From: JBGPTF01 sp041490445
GTDB taxonomy: Bacteria; Acidobacteriota; Terriglobia; Acidiferrales; UBA7541
DNA: 64,000 nt
NCBI GenBank assembly: GCA_041490445.1
Contig: JBGPTF010000011.1
Span: forward strand, 1 to 64,000
Reading direction: 5' to 3'
In this document: positions 18,900 through 26,213 of the stretch, piece by piece
Layout: every line of letters starts with the position of its first letter
Position numbering within the stretch: the stretch's first letter is position 1
The notes under the pieces: model-generated
Seen by the model: only the letters and a program-made list of their open reading frames with translations
Database searches by the model: none
What the model was told of the DNA's origin: nothing
Translations under genes and position numbers: made by a program

Positions 18900-20942
18900 T
18901 TGACAACCTTGCGCCACCTCGCGGGCGCGCTGGCGCTCACGTTCGCGCTCGCCTGCTCCGCCTCCGCCCAGCAGTTCCGGCCCGCCCCGTTCCGCGCAGT
19001 TCACTACGACGTGGAAGCGACTCTGCATCCCAATGACCAGACGATCAGCGCGAGTGCGAAGGTGGAATTCGCCGCCCGCGAAGGGTCGCGGCAGGTGCTG
19101 GTCGAATTGCATCCCGACCTGCACGTGAACAGCGTGGTCGGCACGGACGGCAAACCTCTGCCCTTTGAGCGAGACGCGGACACGCCGTTGACGCTGAAAG
19201 TGATTCTCACGCAGTCGGCCGAACTGGGCCAGCACATCACGCTCACCTTCAACTACGTCGGGCCGCTCGACAACGACGAAGACAGCCCCGCGAAAGGAAT
19301 CCGCTTCGGCGCACTGAACCGCAACGGCGCCTACCTCCTGCTGCCTGCGCGCTGGTTTCCGCTGACCGATTTTCCATCGAACCGCTACACGGCGACGTTC
19401 AAGATCATTGCGCCGGAAACTTTTGCCGTCATCGGTACGGGCAAATCGAGCGCGCCGACAGTCGTACCGCCCACCGCGCCAGGCGCTGCCGGGCAGGTGG
19501 CCTACACATTTACCTGCGACCGGGAGGAGCCGGTGGGGACGTTTGTCGCAGGAAACCTGCAGCTCTCTCCGGTGCGCGGCGAAGGCATGGAAGTGTCGGT
19601 GTTCACGCCGCCCACGCAGACGGGCACGGCCGCTGCCTACGGCCAGTCGCTGGCGCGCATCGTCGAATTCTACTCATCGGAGTTCGGCCCGCTGGCGGAT
19701 CCACACCTGACGGTGGCGCAAGTCCCGGATGGCACCGTGCAGGGCTTCTCCGCACCGGGCTTGCTCCTGATCAGCGCGCGACAGTGGACACCCAAGGGGA
19801 ACGACCGCTTGCTCGCGCAGTTGGCAGCAGGCCAGTGGTGGGGCGATGTGGTAACGCCGGCGACGCCTTCGGATGCGTGGATTTCCGCCGGGCTGGCGCG
19901 CTATTCCGAAGCCCTCTACGTCGAGCAGCTCGACAGCGTCGCCGGGATGCACCGGGCATTGGAAGATTTCGCGGTCGGCGCGCTGATGTACGAAGACGTC
20001 GCCCCGATCGCGCAGGCGCAGCGGCTGCAACCGTACTCCGAGGAGTGGCGCTCGGTGGTGGTGAACAAAGGCGCGATGGTGTTCCACATGCTGCGGAGCA
20101 CAATGGGAAAGGATGCATTCGCGGCGCTGCTGCGCGAGTTCTACGCGAAGTACAACGGCAAGCCGGCAACCGTCGGCGATTTCGAAAGACTCACCGAGAC
20201 GAAGGTCCCGCCGCCCGCAGCCGACCGGCCCGCTTTCAATGCGACGGCCTTTTTCTCGCAGTGGCTGAATTCCACCGGCATCCCCGAGTTCAAGATGGAT
20301 TACATCGTCTATCGCACTGCGAAGGGCTTCAAGGTGGTCGGCAAAGTGCTGCAGGACCTCGAAACGTTCCGCATGCCGGTGGAAGTCCGCGTGGATACGG
20401 AAGGAAATCCGGAATACAAGTCGATCCTGATCACCGGGATCAGTTCGCCGTTCGAAATCGACACCTTCGGGAGGCCGAAGCCCGGCGGGATCACGCTCGA
20501 TCCGAATAACAATCTGTTGAAATCGAGCCCCCGCTTGCGCGTGCGCGCCGCGGTAGCACGCGGCGAAAGCATGGCGGAGCAGGGAAAATTCTACGAGGCC
20601 ATTCAGGAGTATCAGAGGGCGCTCGATATTCAGCCGAACAATTCTCTCGCGCACTTCCGGATGGGCGAGGCGATGTTCTTCCAGAAAAACCTGCAGGCGG
20701 CGGCGAATGCGTTCCGATCCGCGCTGGATGGCGATCTCGACCCGAGCTACAAGTGGGTCGAGGTCTGGAGCCACCTGTACCTCGGGAAAATCTTCGACGT
20801 AACCGGCCAGCGCGAGCGCGCGGTGAACGAATACAGCCGTGCGCAGCAGATCGGCGACGATACCGGCGGCGCGCAGGCTGAGGCGACCAAGTACATCGGT
20901 AAACCGTATCAGGGCGACAACGCGGGACAAACATCGAAGTAG
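18900..20942 (+). CDS. M1 peptidase-like protein lacking the zinc site, with C-terminal TPRs
   Basis: The start is set at TTG 18900, five bases after AAGGAGATCCT, which gives a clean signal peptide ending at SASAQQ. The protein (680 aa) follows the M1 aminopeptidase layout: an N-terminal beta domain, then a catalytic-like domain. The zinc motif HExxH is replaced by QLAAG (19818-19832), followed by QWWGDVV as in true M1 enzymes. The distal Glu of WLNEG is Ala (WISAG), and GAMEN is QGFSA. All zinc ligands and the catalytic Glu are gone, so it is probably a non-enzymatic binding protein. Two to three TPR-like repeats occupy about residues 555-660. Confidence 0.85.
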   Translation: MTTLRHLAGALALTFALACSASAQQFRPAPFRAVHYDVEATLHPNDQTISASAKVEFAAREGSRQVLVELHPDLHVNSVVGTDGKPLPFERDADTPLTLKVILTQSAELGQHITLTFNYVGPLDNDEDSPAKGIRFGALNRNGAYLLLPARWFPLTDFPSNRYTATFKIIAPETFAVIGTGKSSAPTVVPPTAPGAAGQVAYTFTCDREEPVGTFVAGNLQLSPVRGEGMEVSVFTPPTQTGTAAAYGQSLARIVEFYSSEFGPLADPHLTVAQVPDGTVQGFSAPGLLLISARQWTPKGNDRLLAQLAAGQWWGDVVTPATPSDAWISAGLARYSEALYVEQLDSVAGMHRALEDFAVGALMYEDVAPIAQAQRLQPYSEEWRSVVVNKGAMVFHMLRSTMGKDAFAALLREFYAKYNGKPATVGDFERLTETKVPPPAADRPAFNATAFFSQWLNSTGIPEFKMDYIVYRTAKGFKVVGKVLQDLETFRMPVEVRVDTEGNPEYKSILITGISSPFEIDTFGRPKPGGITLDPNNNLLKSSPRLRVRAAVARGESMAEQGKFYEAIQEYQRALDIQPNNSLAHFRMGEAMFFQKNLQAAANAFRSALDGDLDPSYKWVEVWSHLYLGKIFDVTGQRERAVNEYSRAQQIGDDTGGAQAEATKYIGKPYQGDNAGQTSK

Positions 20943-20962
20943 GGCGGGGACAGCGCGAAAGA

Positions 20963-22099
20963 CTACGGCGGGTCGAGCCCGGCGAGGCGGGGATTTTCGA
21001 TCCCTTTGTGCTGGACAAATACTGCGAACGTCTCGCCCATCCCTTCCGGATGAACCAAATTCTTGAAGAGCAGACGCGCGCGGAGCTTGTCGGTTCCGGT
21101 CGCGGCTTCATCGTACAAGTCCGCAAAGCCGTTTCCGCGGCCAAGGGCGAGCAGGAAATGCGATTGGGTGGCGAGGCCTGTGCGCGCGAGGCCCGCACGC
21201 CGGCCCCAAAGATCGAGCGCCGTGAAATTCACATGCGCGGTCAGGTCCTGCTCGCCGGGCGCGCGGTAGAAATCCTCTCCCGCACGGTGCCCGGCGTAGG
21301 CGAGGAGCGTGCCCCGCATGTGATGTTCATCGTAGAGCTCCCGCGCCTCGCGGCCGTAATCCACCGTGAGCACGAAGCCCCTGCTGAGGCGCCGCCCCGC
21401 TGATTCGATCCACCGGCATGCCGCGAGGCCTGCCTCTGCCTGCTGGCCTTCGAGGAGCGCGATCCCCTGCTCGCCGAAATACTCGGCGATCTCCGCAGTG
21501 GACAAAGGCCCCAGCTGCTCGACGAATTCCCCGCCGCGCAGCGTGACATACACTTCGCGCAGATCGCCATTTTCCAGCGCCACGCGATGGACAGGCAGCG
21601 CGTCCAGCAGCTCATTCGAGAAAATGCATCCATTCGGAATCTCTTCAGGCAATTCCGCAGCGGCGGAGGCGCGGCCCGCAACCGCGTGTCGCTCAAACGC
21701 TCGGAGCAACGCCTCGCGACGCGACGCCGAGGCTTCGACACCGACGTAACGCAAAGCTGCGTACCAATCGGTGAGATACCTCACCGAGAAATCCAAAATG
21801 TGAGTGGCAAGCCGCCCGACCCCCGCGCCGCATTCGACGAGCCAAAAAGGATCAGGTCGGCCCAACGCATCCCACATTTCGCGAAATTGCCGCGCGAGCA
21901 GGCGTCCGAAGATCGGATGTACGTCCACGCTGGTGTAGTAGTCGGCGAAACGGCGCGCTTCCGGCTTGCTGTAATAGCCGTGCTCGGGATCGTACAGGCA
22001 GGCTCCCATGTAGTCGCAGAACGGAATGCGCCCGCGCTCCCGAATGCGCTCGGCCAGCCACGCGGCAAGCGGATTGCGAACGGCCGGCGCGGGCATCAA
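20963..22099 (-). CDS. MidA/NDUFAF7-type SAM-dependent methyltransferase
   Basis: This 378-residue protein belongs to COG1565. It has the N-terminal segment IPFCDYMGACLYDPEHGYY, SAM-binding LVECGAGVGRLATHIL, SNELLDALPVHRV and the C-terminal LTAHVNFTALDLWGRRAG. The eukaryotic homologue methylates an Arg of a complex I subunit; bacterial roles are largely unknown. Its start overlaps the end of the next upstream gene (a phosphatase-like protein) by four bases, in a tight minus-strand set. It ends 20 bases from the convergent M1-like gene. Confidence 0.88.
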   Translation of the reverse strand: MMPAPAVRNPLAAWLAERIRERGRIPFCDYMGACLYDPEHGYYSKPEARRFADYYTSVDVHPIFGRLLARQFREMWDALGRPDPFWLVECGAGVGRLATHILDFSVRYLTDWYAALRYVGVEASASRREALLRAFERHAVAGRASAAAELPEEIPNGCIFSNELLDALPVHRVALENGDLREVYVTLRGGEFVEQLGPLSTAEIAEYFGEQGIALLEGQQAEAGLAACRWIESAGRRLSRGFVLTVDYGREARELYDEHHMRGTLLAYAGHRAGEDFYRAPGEQDLTAHVNFTALDLWGRRAGLARTGLATQSHFLLALGRGNGFADLYDEAATGTDKLRARLLFKNLVHPEGMGETFAVFVQHKGIENPRLAGLDPP

Positions 22100-22800
22100 T
22101 TCTCCCGCTGCGGATTACGCGTGAACATTTCGATGACGTAGTCGTGCAGGCAATCGTAGAGCTGCTTCTGAAAAGTCCACGGAAACTGCGAGTTCTCGAT
22201 CTCGCGCGGATGGAGCGTAAAGCAGTAGGTGTGAATGTCGGCGCGCGGCGGCTGGAAATGGATCAGGACTTCGACGTTGTCACCGGAGGGCCGGGCGGAG
22301 AAGGTGAACAGCGGATGCTCGTATTGGACGAGCTGCTCTGTGATTCTTGCAACAAGCGATGACGCGGCTTCATCCTTCAGTAGTTTTCCCTCCAACAGCC
22401 AGGCGCGCAAGCGGCGCTCGATGTCGTCACGAATGACGCGGAAGAAAGCAAGCTCCGCAGCGCGGCCCGGCTGCGCCAAGGCCGGGTCCGCGATGGACCA
22501 ATGAAGGCGTTTCCGGCGAGCTGAGAGCGTGGGACAGTTCTGCGCCGCGTCGTCGCAAAGCGTGATGACGTAGTCGAACTCACCCGGCAGCTCGTCAATG
22601 GACTTCGAGCGTTGCCTGGAGATGTCGATGCCGCGGTCGCGCATGGCTTCAACGGCGAGCGGGTGAATGCCTTTGGGATTCGGGCGCGTGCCAGCACTGG
22701 CAATTTCCACGCCGGGCGCCGCGAGCGCGCGGGCGAGGCTTTCGGCCATCTGGCTGCGGGCAATATTCCCCGTGCACACGAAGAGAATTCGCGTCGTCAA
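22096..22800 (-). CDS. Low-molecular-weight phosphatase/arsenate reductase-like protein with extra C-terminal domain
   Basis: Residues 1-135 are a low-molecular-weight protein tyrosine phosphatase fold with P-loop Cys9-TGNIA-Arg15-Ser16 and the Asp-Pro general acid near WSIADPALAQPG. That is the architecture shared by thioredoxin-type arsenate reductases and tyrosine phosphatases. LCDDAAQNCP supplies further cysteines as in ArsC. Unlike either family (about 135-160 residues), this protein continues for about 100 residues (from EAASSLVARI), with a beta-rich stretch and a helical end CLHDYVIEMF. I do not recognise this C-terminal domain. It overlaps genes on both sides by four bases. Confidence 0.8.
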   Translation of the reverse strand: MTTRILFVCTGNIARSQMAESLARALAAPGVEIASAGTRPNPKGIHPLAVEAMRDRGIDISRQRSKSIDELPGEFDYVITLCDDAAQNCPTLSARRKRLHWSIADPALAQPGRAAELAFFRVIRDDIERRLRAWLLEGKLLKDEAASSLVARITEQLVQYEHPLFTFSARPSGDNVEVLIHFQPPRADIHTYCFTLHPREIENSQFPWTFQKQLYDCLHDYVIEMFTRNPQREN

Positions 22801-23345
22801 CTGTCCGCCTTGTTCAGCCGCTTCTTTTCGCTCCAGACTTGTTCGAACACTTCGAGTGACGGCTTGTCAAAGAGGATGAAGTAAATCTGTTCTAGCGACG
22901 TGGGCCGCTTCAGATGTTCCGCCACTTCGCCGAGCATGATCTCGGCGCATTCCCGCATGGGAAAGCCGGCGATGCCGGTGCCGACGGCGGGAAAGGCGAT
23001 GGATTTCAGGCCACGCTGCGCGGCGATGCGCAGCGAATGCGCGGTGGAGTTGCGCAGCGAGCTTGCGTCGGTGCGGCCGCCGAGCTCCATGCTCGCCGCG
23101 TGAATCACGTGCCGCGCCTTCAAGCGGCCGCCGGTAGTGATGACCGCGCTCCCGACGGGGATGCTGCCGATCGCATTGCATTCGCGCTGGATGTCGTCGC
23201 CGCCCTTGCGCCGGATCGCACCGGCCACGCCACCGCCAAGCTGCAAATCGTTATTGGCGGCGTTGACGATGGCATCGGTCTCCATCTCCGTCAAATCGCC
23301 CTGGAGCAGGATCACTCTTTCCACTTGTTTCTCGGCGTGAGCCAT
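22797..23345 (-). CDS. Macrodomain protein (ADP-ribose related)
   Basis: With the ATG at 23345, preceded by AAAGGTG, the protein has 182 residues and is a single macrodomain: VILLQGDLTEMETDAIVNAA, NNDLQLGGGVAGAIRRKGG, then the phosphate-binding loop FPAVGTGIAGFPM. These match the catalytic type that hydrolyses O-acetyl-ADP-ribose or ADP-ribosyl modifications. Its stop overlaps the start of the phosphatase-like fusion. The pairing of a macrodomain with an ArsC-like phosphatase could reflect a shared stress or nucleotide-signalling role, which is inference only. Confidence 0.92.
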   Translation of the reverse strand: MAHAEKQVERVILLQGDLTEMETDAIVNAANNDLQLGGGVAGAIRRKGGDDIQRECNAIGSIPVGSAVITTGGRLKARHVIHAASMELGGRTDASSLRNSTAHSLRIAAQRGLKSIAFPAVGTGIAGFPMRECAEIMLGEVAEHLKRPTSLEQIYFILFDKPSLEVFEQVWSEKKRLNKADS

Positions 23346-23377
23346 TCTTGCACCTTTGCCGCGCGGCAGCGTGCGGC

Positions 23378-24253
23378 TCAAGCGTTTTCCTTCGGCGGCT
23401 TCTCGCGATAATCGTACACGCCGCGGCCCGATTTGCGACCGAGCCGGCCCGCCTTCACATACTGCGCCAGCAGGGGGCACGGCCGGTATTTTTCACCGAG
23501 CGTCTTGTGGAGGTACTCGAGAATACTCAGGCGCACATCGAGGCCGACCAGGTCTCCCAGCTCAAACGGCCCCATCGGATGGTTCAGGCCGAGTTTCATG
23601 GCGCGGTCGATGTCCTCTGCCGAGGCGATGTCTTCCTGGAGCATGTAGAACGCTTCGTTGCCGATCATCGCGTTGATGCGACTGGTGATGAAGCCGGGCG
23701 ATTCCTTCACAATGACGATTTCCTTGCCCATCTGCCGACCGACGGCCACGCAGATCTCGATGGTGGCGTCCGATGTCTCGAGGCCGCGGACAATTTCGAG
23801 CAGCTTCATTTTGGGGACGGGATTGAAGAAATACATCCCCACGCAGGCTTCCGGGCGAAACGTGATCGCAGCCATCTCGGTGATCGATAGCGAGGACGTG
23901 TTGCTGGCGAAGATCGAGCCGGGCTTTGCAAACTTGTCGAGGATGGTGAAGATCTCGAGCTTCACTTCCATCTCTTCCGGCACGGCTTCGATGATCAGAT
24001 CCGCTTCGCGGCAGGCGTCTTGCACCTTGCGCGCCGTGACGAGCTGCGCGAGCGCGCGCTCCTTCTGCGCCGGGGTGACTTTCCCGGCGGCGATGCCTTT
24101 GTCGAGCGATTCGTGGATGTAGCCGACGCCCTGTTCGAGCACGGGCGCGGAAACGTCCTCGAGGATGGTGCGGAAACCACCGAACGCAGAGGCGTAGGCA
24201 ATGCCCCGCCCCATCGTGCCCGCCCCGATCACCGCAATCGTCTTTACGTCCAT
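23378..24253 (-). CDS. 3-hydroxyacyl-CoA dehydrogenase family protein with altered catalytic residue
   Basis: This 291-residue protein is a full-length short 3-hydroxybutyryl-CoA dehydrogenase type: Rossmann VIGAGTMGRGIAYASAFGG, ASNTSSLSITEMA, and the C-terminal domain GPFELGDLVGLDV ending RLGRKSGRGVYDY. The family catalytic dyad is His in MHFFNP and Glu twelve residues on. Here the His is Tyr141 (MYFFNPVPKMKLLEIV) while Glu153 is kept, so normal NAD-dependent oxidation may be weak or lost. It lies at the downstream end of the catabolic island, where a PaaH-like step would be expected. Confidence 0.88.
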   Translation of the reverse strand: MDVKTIAVIGAGTMGRGIAYASAFGGFRTILEDVSAPVLEQGVGYIHESLDKGIAAGKVTPAQKERALAQLVTARKVQDACREADLIIEAVPEEMEVKLEIFTILDKFAKPGSIFASNTSSLSITEMAAITFRPEACVGMYFFNPVPKMKLLEIVRGLETSDATIEICVAVGRQMGKEIVIVKESPGFITSRINAMIGNEAFYMLQEDIASAEDIDRAMKLGLNHPMGPFELGDLVGLDVRLSILEYLHKTLGEKYRPCPLLAQYVKAGRLGRKSGRGVYDYREKPPKENA

Positions 24254-24311
24254 GAAGACCCCTTATGAGAGATTCGCCAGCATCCTTGCTTTCCTGCGCA
24301 GTGTGACATGC

Positions 24312-25160
24312 TCATACCGGAAAGAGACGCGCGGCATTATCGTACAAAATCTTTTGCTGTGTTGCCGGCGAAATCGGGAGGGCGCGAAACTTTTCGATGT
24401 TGCCGCGCACGCCCGGGACTCCTGGGCCGGGCCAGTCCGTGCCGAACAGCACCTTGTCGGCAATCTCTTCGACGCGCGGGAAATGCTCCATGAGTTTTTG
24501 CGGCGGAATGCCAGAGATATCCATGTACATGTTCTTGTGCCGCCGGACGAGGAAGAAGGCCTCGTTCATCCAGAGCGGGCGGCCGCCGTGAGCAAGGATA
24601 ACGACAAGATTCGGAAAATCAACGCCGACGTCGTCCGCGAGCATCGGCTGCGCGTACACGTTTCGCGCGCCGGGAAAAATCGAAGTGCCGGTATGGATCA
24701 TCACGGGGATGCCGACGGCCTGCGCGCGCTCGTACATCGCCGCGAGCGGCCCGAGGCCGTCGCGATACGCGTTTGGCGCGAAAAGCTGGTGTGAGGGGTG
24801 CACCTTCAGTCCGCGGATTCCGATCTTCGCGAGGCGGTCCACCTCCGCGCCGGCGTCGCTCACGTACTTCGGATGCACCGAGCCGAACGCAAGCAAGCGG
24901 TGCGGGTCCGCGGAACAATAGCGCGCGATCCAATCGTTCACTTCGGGTGGAAAGCCGATGACGTCGGGGCTGACGTAGTTGATCAGGCCGGCGCGCTCGA
25001 TGCCCGCCTCGTCCAGGAATTTGAGAAACTCCGCGGGGCTGGCCGAATACTTCTGCACATCCTCGTAATCCTTGCGGCCCTTCTTGATCAGTTCGCGGGC
25101 GTCCGGCTTGAACATCTCGAGCGGCTGGATATGAATGTGAATGTCAATGATGGGCGTCAC
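24312..25160 (-). CDS. Amidohydrolase 2 family metal-dependent hydrolase/decarboxylase
   Basis: This 282-residue TIM-barrel protein has the metal ligands of the COG2159 group: DIHIHIQP near the N-terminus, KVHPSHQLF, VMIHTGTS, LAHGGRP and the catalytic Asp in LFGTDWPGPG. Members include decarboxylases of aromatic or semialdehyde acids (ACMSD-like) and lactone hydrolases. Substrate choice cannot be read from the sequence. Its place next to the Mo-hydroxylase genes on the same strand suggests a role in the same catabolic route. Confidence 0.85.
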   Translation of the reverse strand: MTPIIDIHIHIQPLEMFKPDARELIKKGRKDYEDVQKYSASPAEFLKFLDEAGIERAGLINYVSPDVIGFPPEVNDWIARYCSADPHRLLAFGSVHPKYVSDAGAEVDRLAKIGIRGLKVHPSHQLFAPNAYRDGLGPLAAMYERAQAVGIPVMIHTGTSIFPGARNVYAQPMLADDVGVDFPNLVVILAHGGRPLWMNEAFFLVRRHKNMYMDISGIPPQKLMEHFPRVEEIADKVLFGTDWPGPGVPGVRGNIEKFRALPISPATQQKILYDNAARLFPV

Positions 25161-25208
25161 GGCTGGAGCAAGCTCCCCTCGGTGTGGTTACGCATCGTTC
25201 GCGTGCGA

Positions 25209-26213
25209 TCAGTTGGAATGCCCGTTGCGCCCCTGCCAGGCCTCCTCGAGCGCGCGGCGCGTGTGCAGGTGCACCATCTCGCGGCGATACACCGGCGTCA
25301 GCGCCGAGGTGGTGAGCGGCTTGCCGGTCTGGATAGCCGCGCGCGCGACGCGCGCGATCAGCTCCGGCGATGCTTTCCGGCCTTCGAGCCAGTCGCCCGC
25401 CTGTGGAATAAGTAGCGGCGCGGGGTTCACTGCCGTGATCGCGACGCGCGCATCGCGGCAGACGCCGGCGCGGTCCACATCCATCGTCACGGCCACTCCC
25501 GCCAGGGGATAATCAATCGAATCGCGAATGCGCAGCTTGTGATACACGCCGCGCCGGCCGGCCATCCGCGCCGGAACGTGGACGGCAGTGAGGAGCTCGC
25601 CGAGTCCGAGCGCAATCCGGTCCTTGCCGTCGTTCTTGTAAAAGTCCTTCAACGGGATGCGCCGCGCGCCTTTGGGACCGGCAATCTCGATTTCGGCGTC
25701 AAGCGCAAGCAGCGCGGGCGCCGAATCACCCGACCATGCCGCCCAGCAAAACTTTCCGCCAGGCGCAACGTGGCAAACATCGCCGTCTTTTTTCAGGCAG
25801 CCGCCGAGCGCCTTCCGCCACAAGTAAGACTGGTTGTACCAGCGGCAGCGCGTTTCGAGGCAGAGGTTGCCGCCGATTGTGCCCATGTTTCGCTGCAGCG
25901 GCCCCGCGATGGTTCCGACGGCGCTTGCGAGCACCGGAAACTGTTCGCGGACGGCGGTCGACTCGAGAAGGTGCGACAAGGTGGTCATCGCGCCAATGGT
26001 GAGGCCGTCGCGCTTCGAAAAACTGATCTTCGAAAGCTGCCGCAGCGGCTTCAAATCTACCAGGACACGCGGCGAAAACAGCTTCATCTGGAGATTGGGC
26101 ACGACGTCCGTGCCACCGGCGATGATCATCGCGCCGGGGCCGTGGTCCGCCAGGAGGCGAAGCGCTTCTTCGACCGAGCCGGGACGCGCGACCGAGAAGG
26201 CTGCCATCGTCAT
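25209..26213 (-). CDS. hcrB: FAD subunit of a 4-hydroxybenzoyl-CoA reductase-type enzyme, with 4Fe-4S loop
   Basis: This 334-residue protein has the FAD-binding fold of xanthine dehydrogenase family medium subunits: AGGTDVVPNLQMKL, TIGAMTTLSHL, NMGTIGGNLCLETRC. It also carries an insertion with Cys123, Cys139, Cys147 and Cys156. The spacing x15-x7-x8 equals that of the unique 4Fe-4S loop of HcrB (recalled as Cys122, 138, 146, 155 in Thauera). That cluster lets the enzyme run electrons from ferredoxin toward the substrate, giving reductive dehydroxylation. The start overlaps the hcrA-like stop. This is the strongest evidence for assigning the complex. Confidence 0.85.
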   Translation of the reverse strand: MTMAAFSVARPGSVEEALRLLADHGPGAMIIAGGTDVVPNLQMKLFSPRVLVDLKPLRQLSKISFSKRDGLTIGAMTTLSHLLESTAVREQFPVLASAVGTIAGPLQRNMGTIGGNLCLETRCRWYNQSYLWRKALGGCLKKDGDVCHVAPGGKFCWAAWSGDSAPALLALDAEIEIAGPKGARRIPLKDFYKNDGKDRIALGLGELLTAVHVPARMAGRRGVYHKLRIRDSIDYPLAGVAVTMDVDRAGVCRDARVAITAVNPAPLLIPQAGDWLEGRKASPELIARVARAAIQTGKPLTTSALTPVYRREMVHLHTRRALEEAWQGRNGHSN

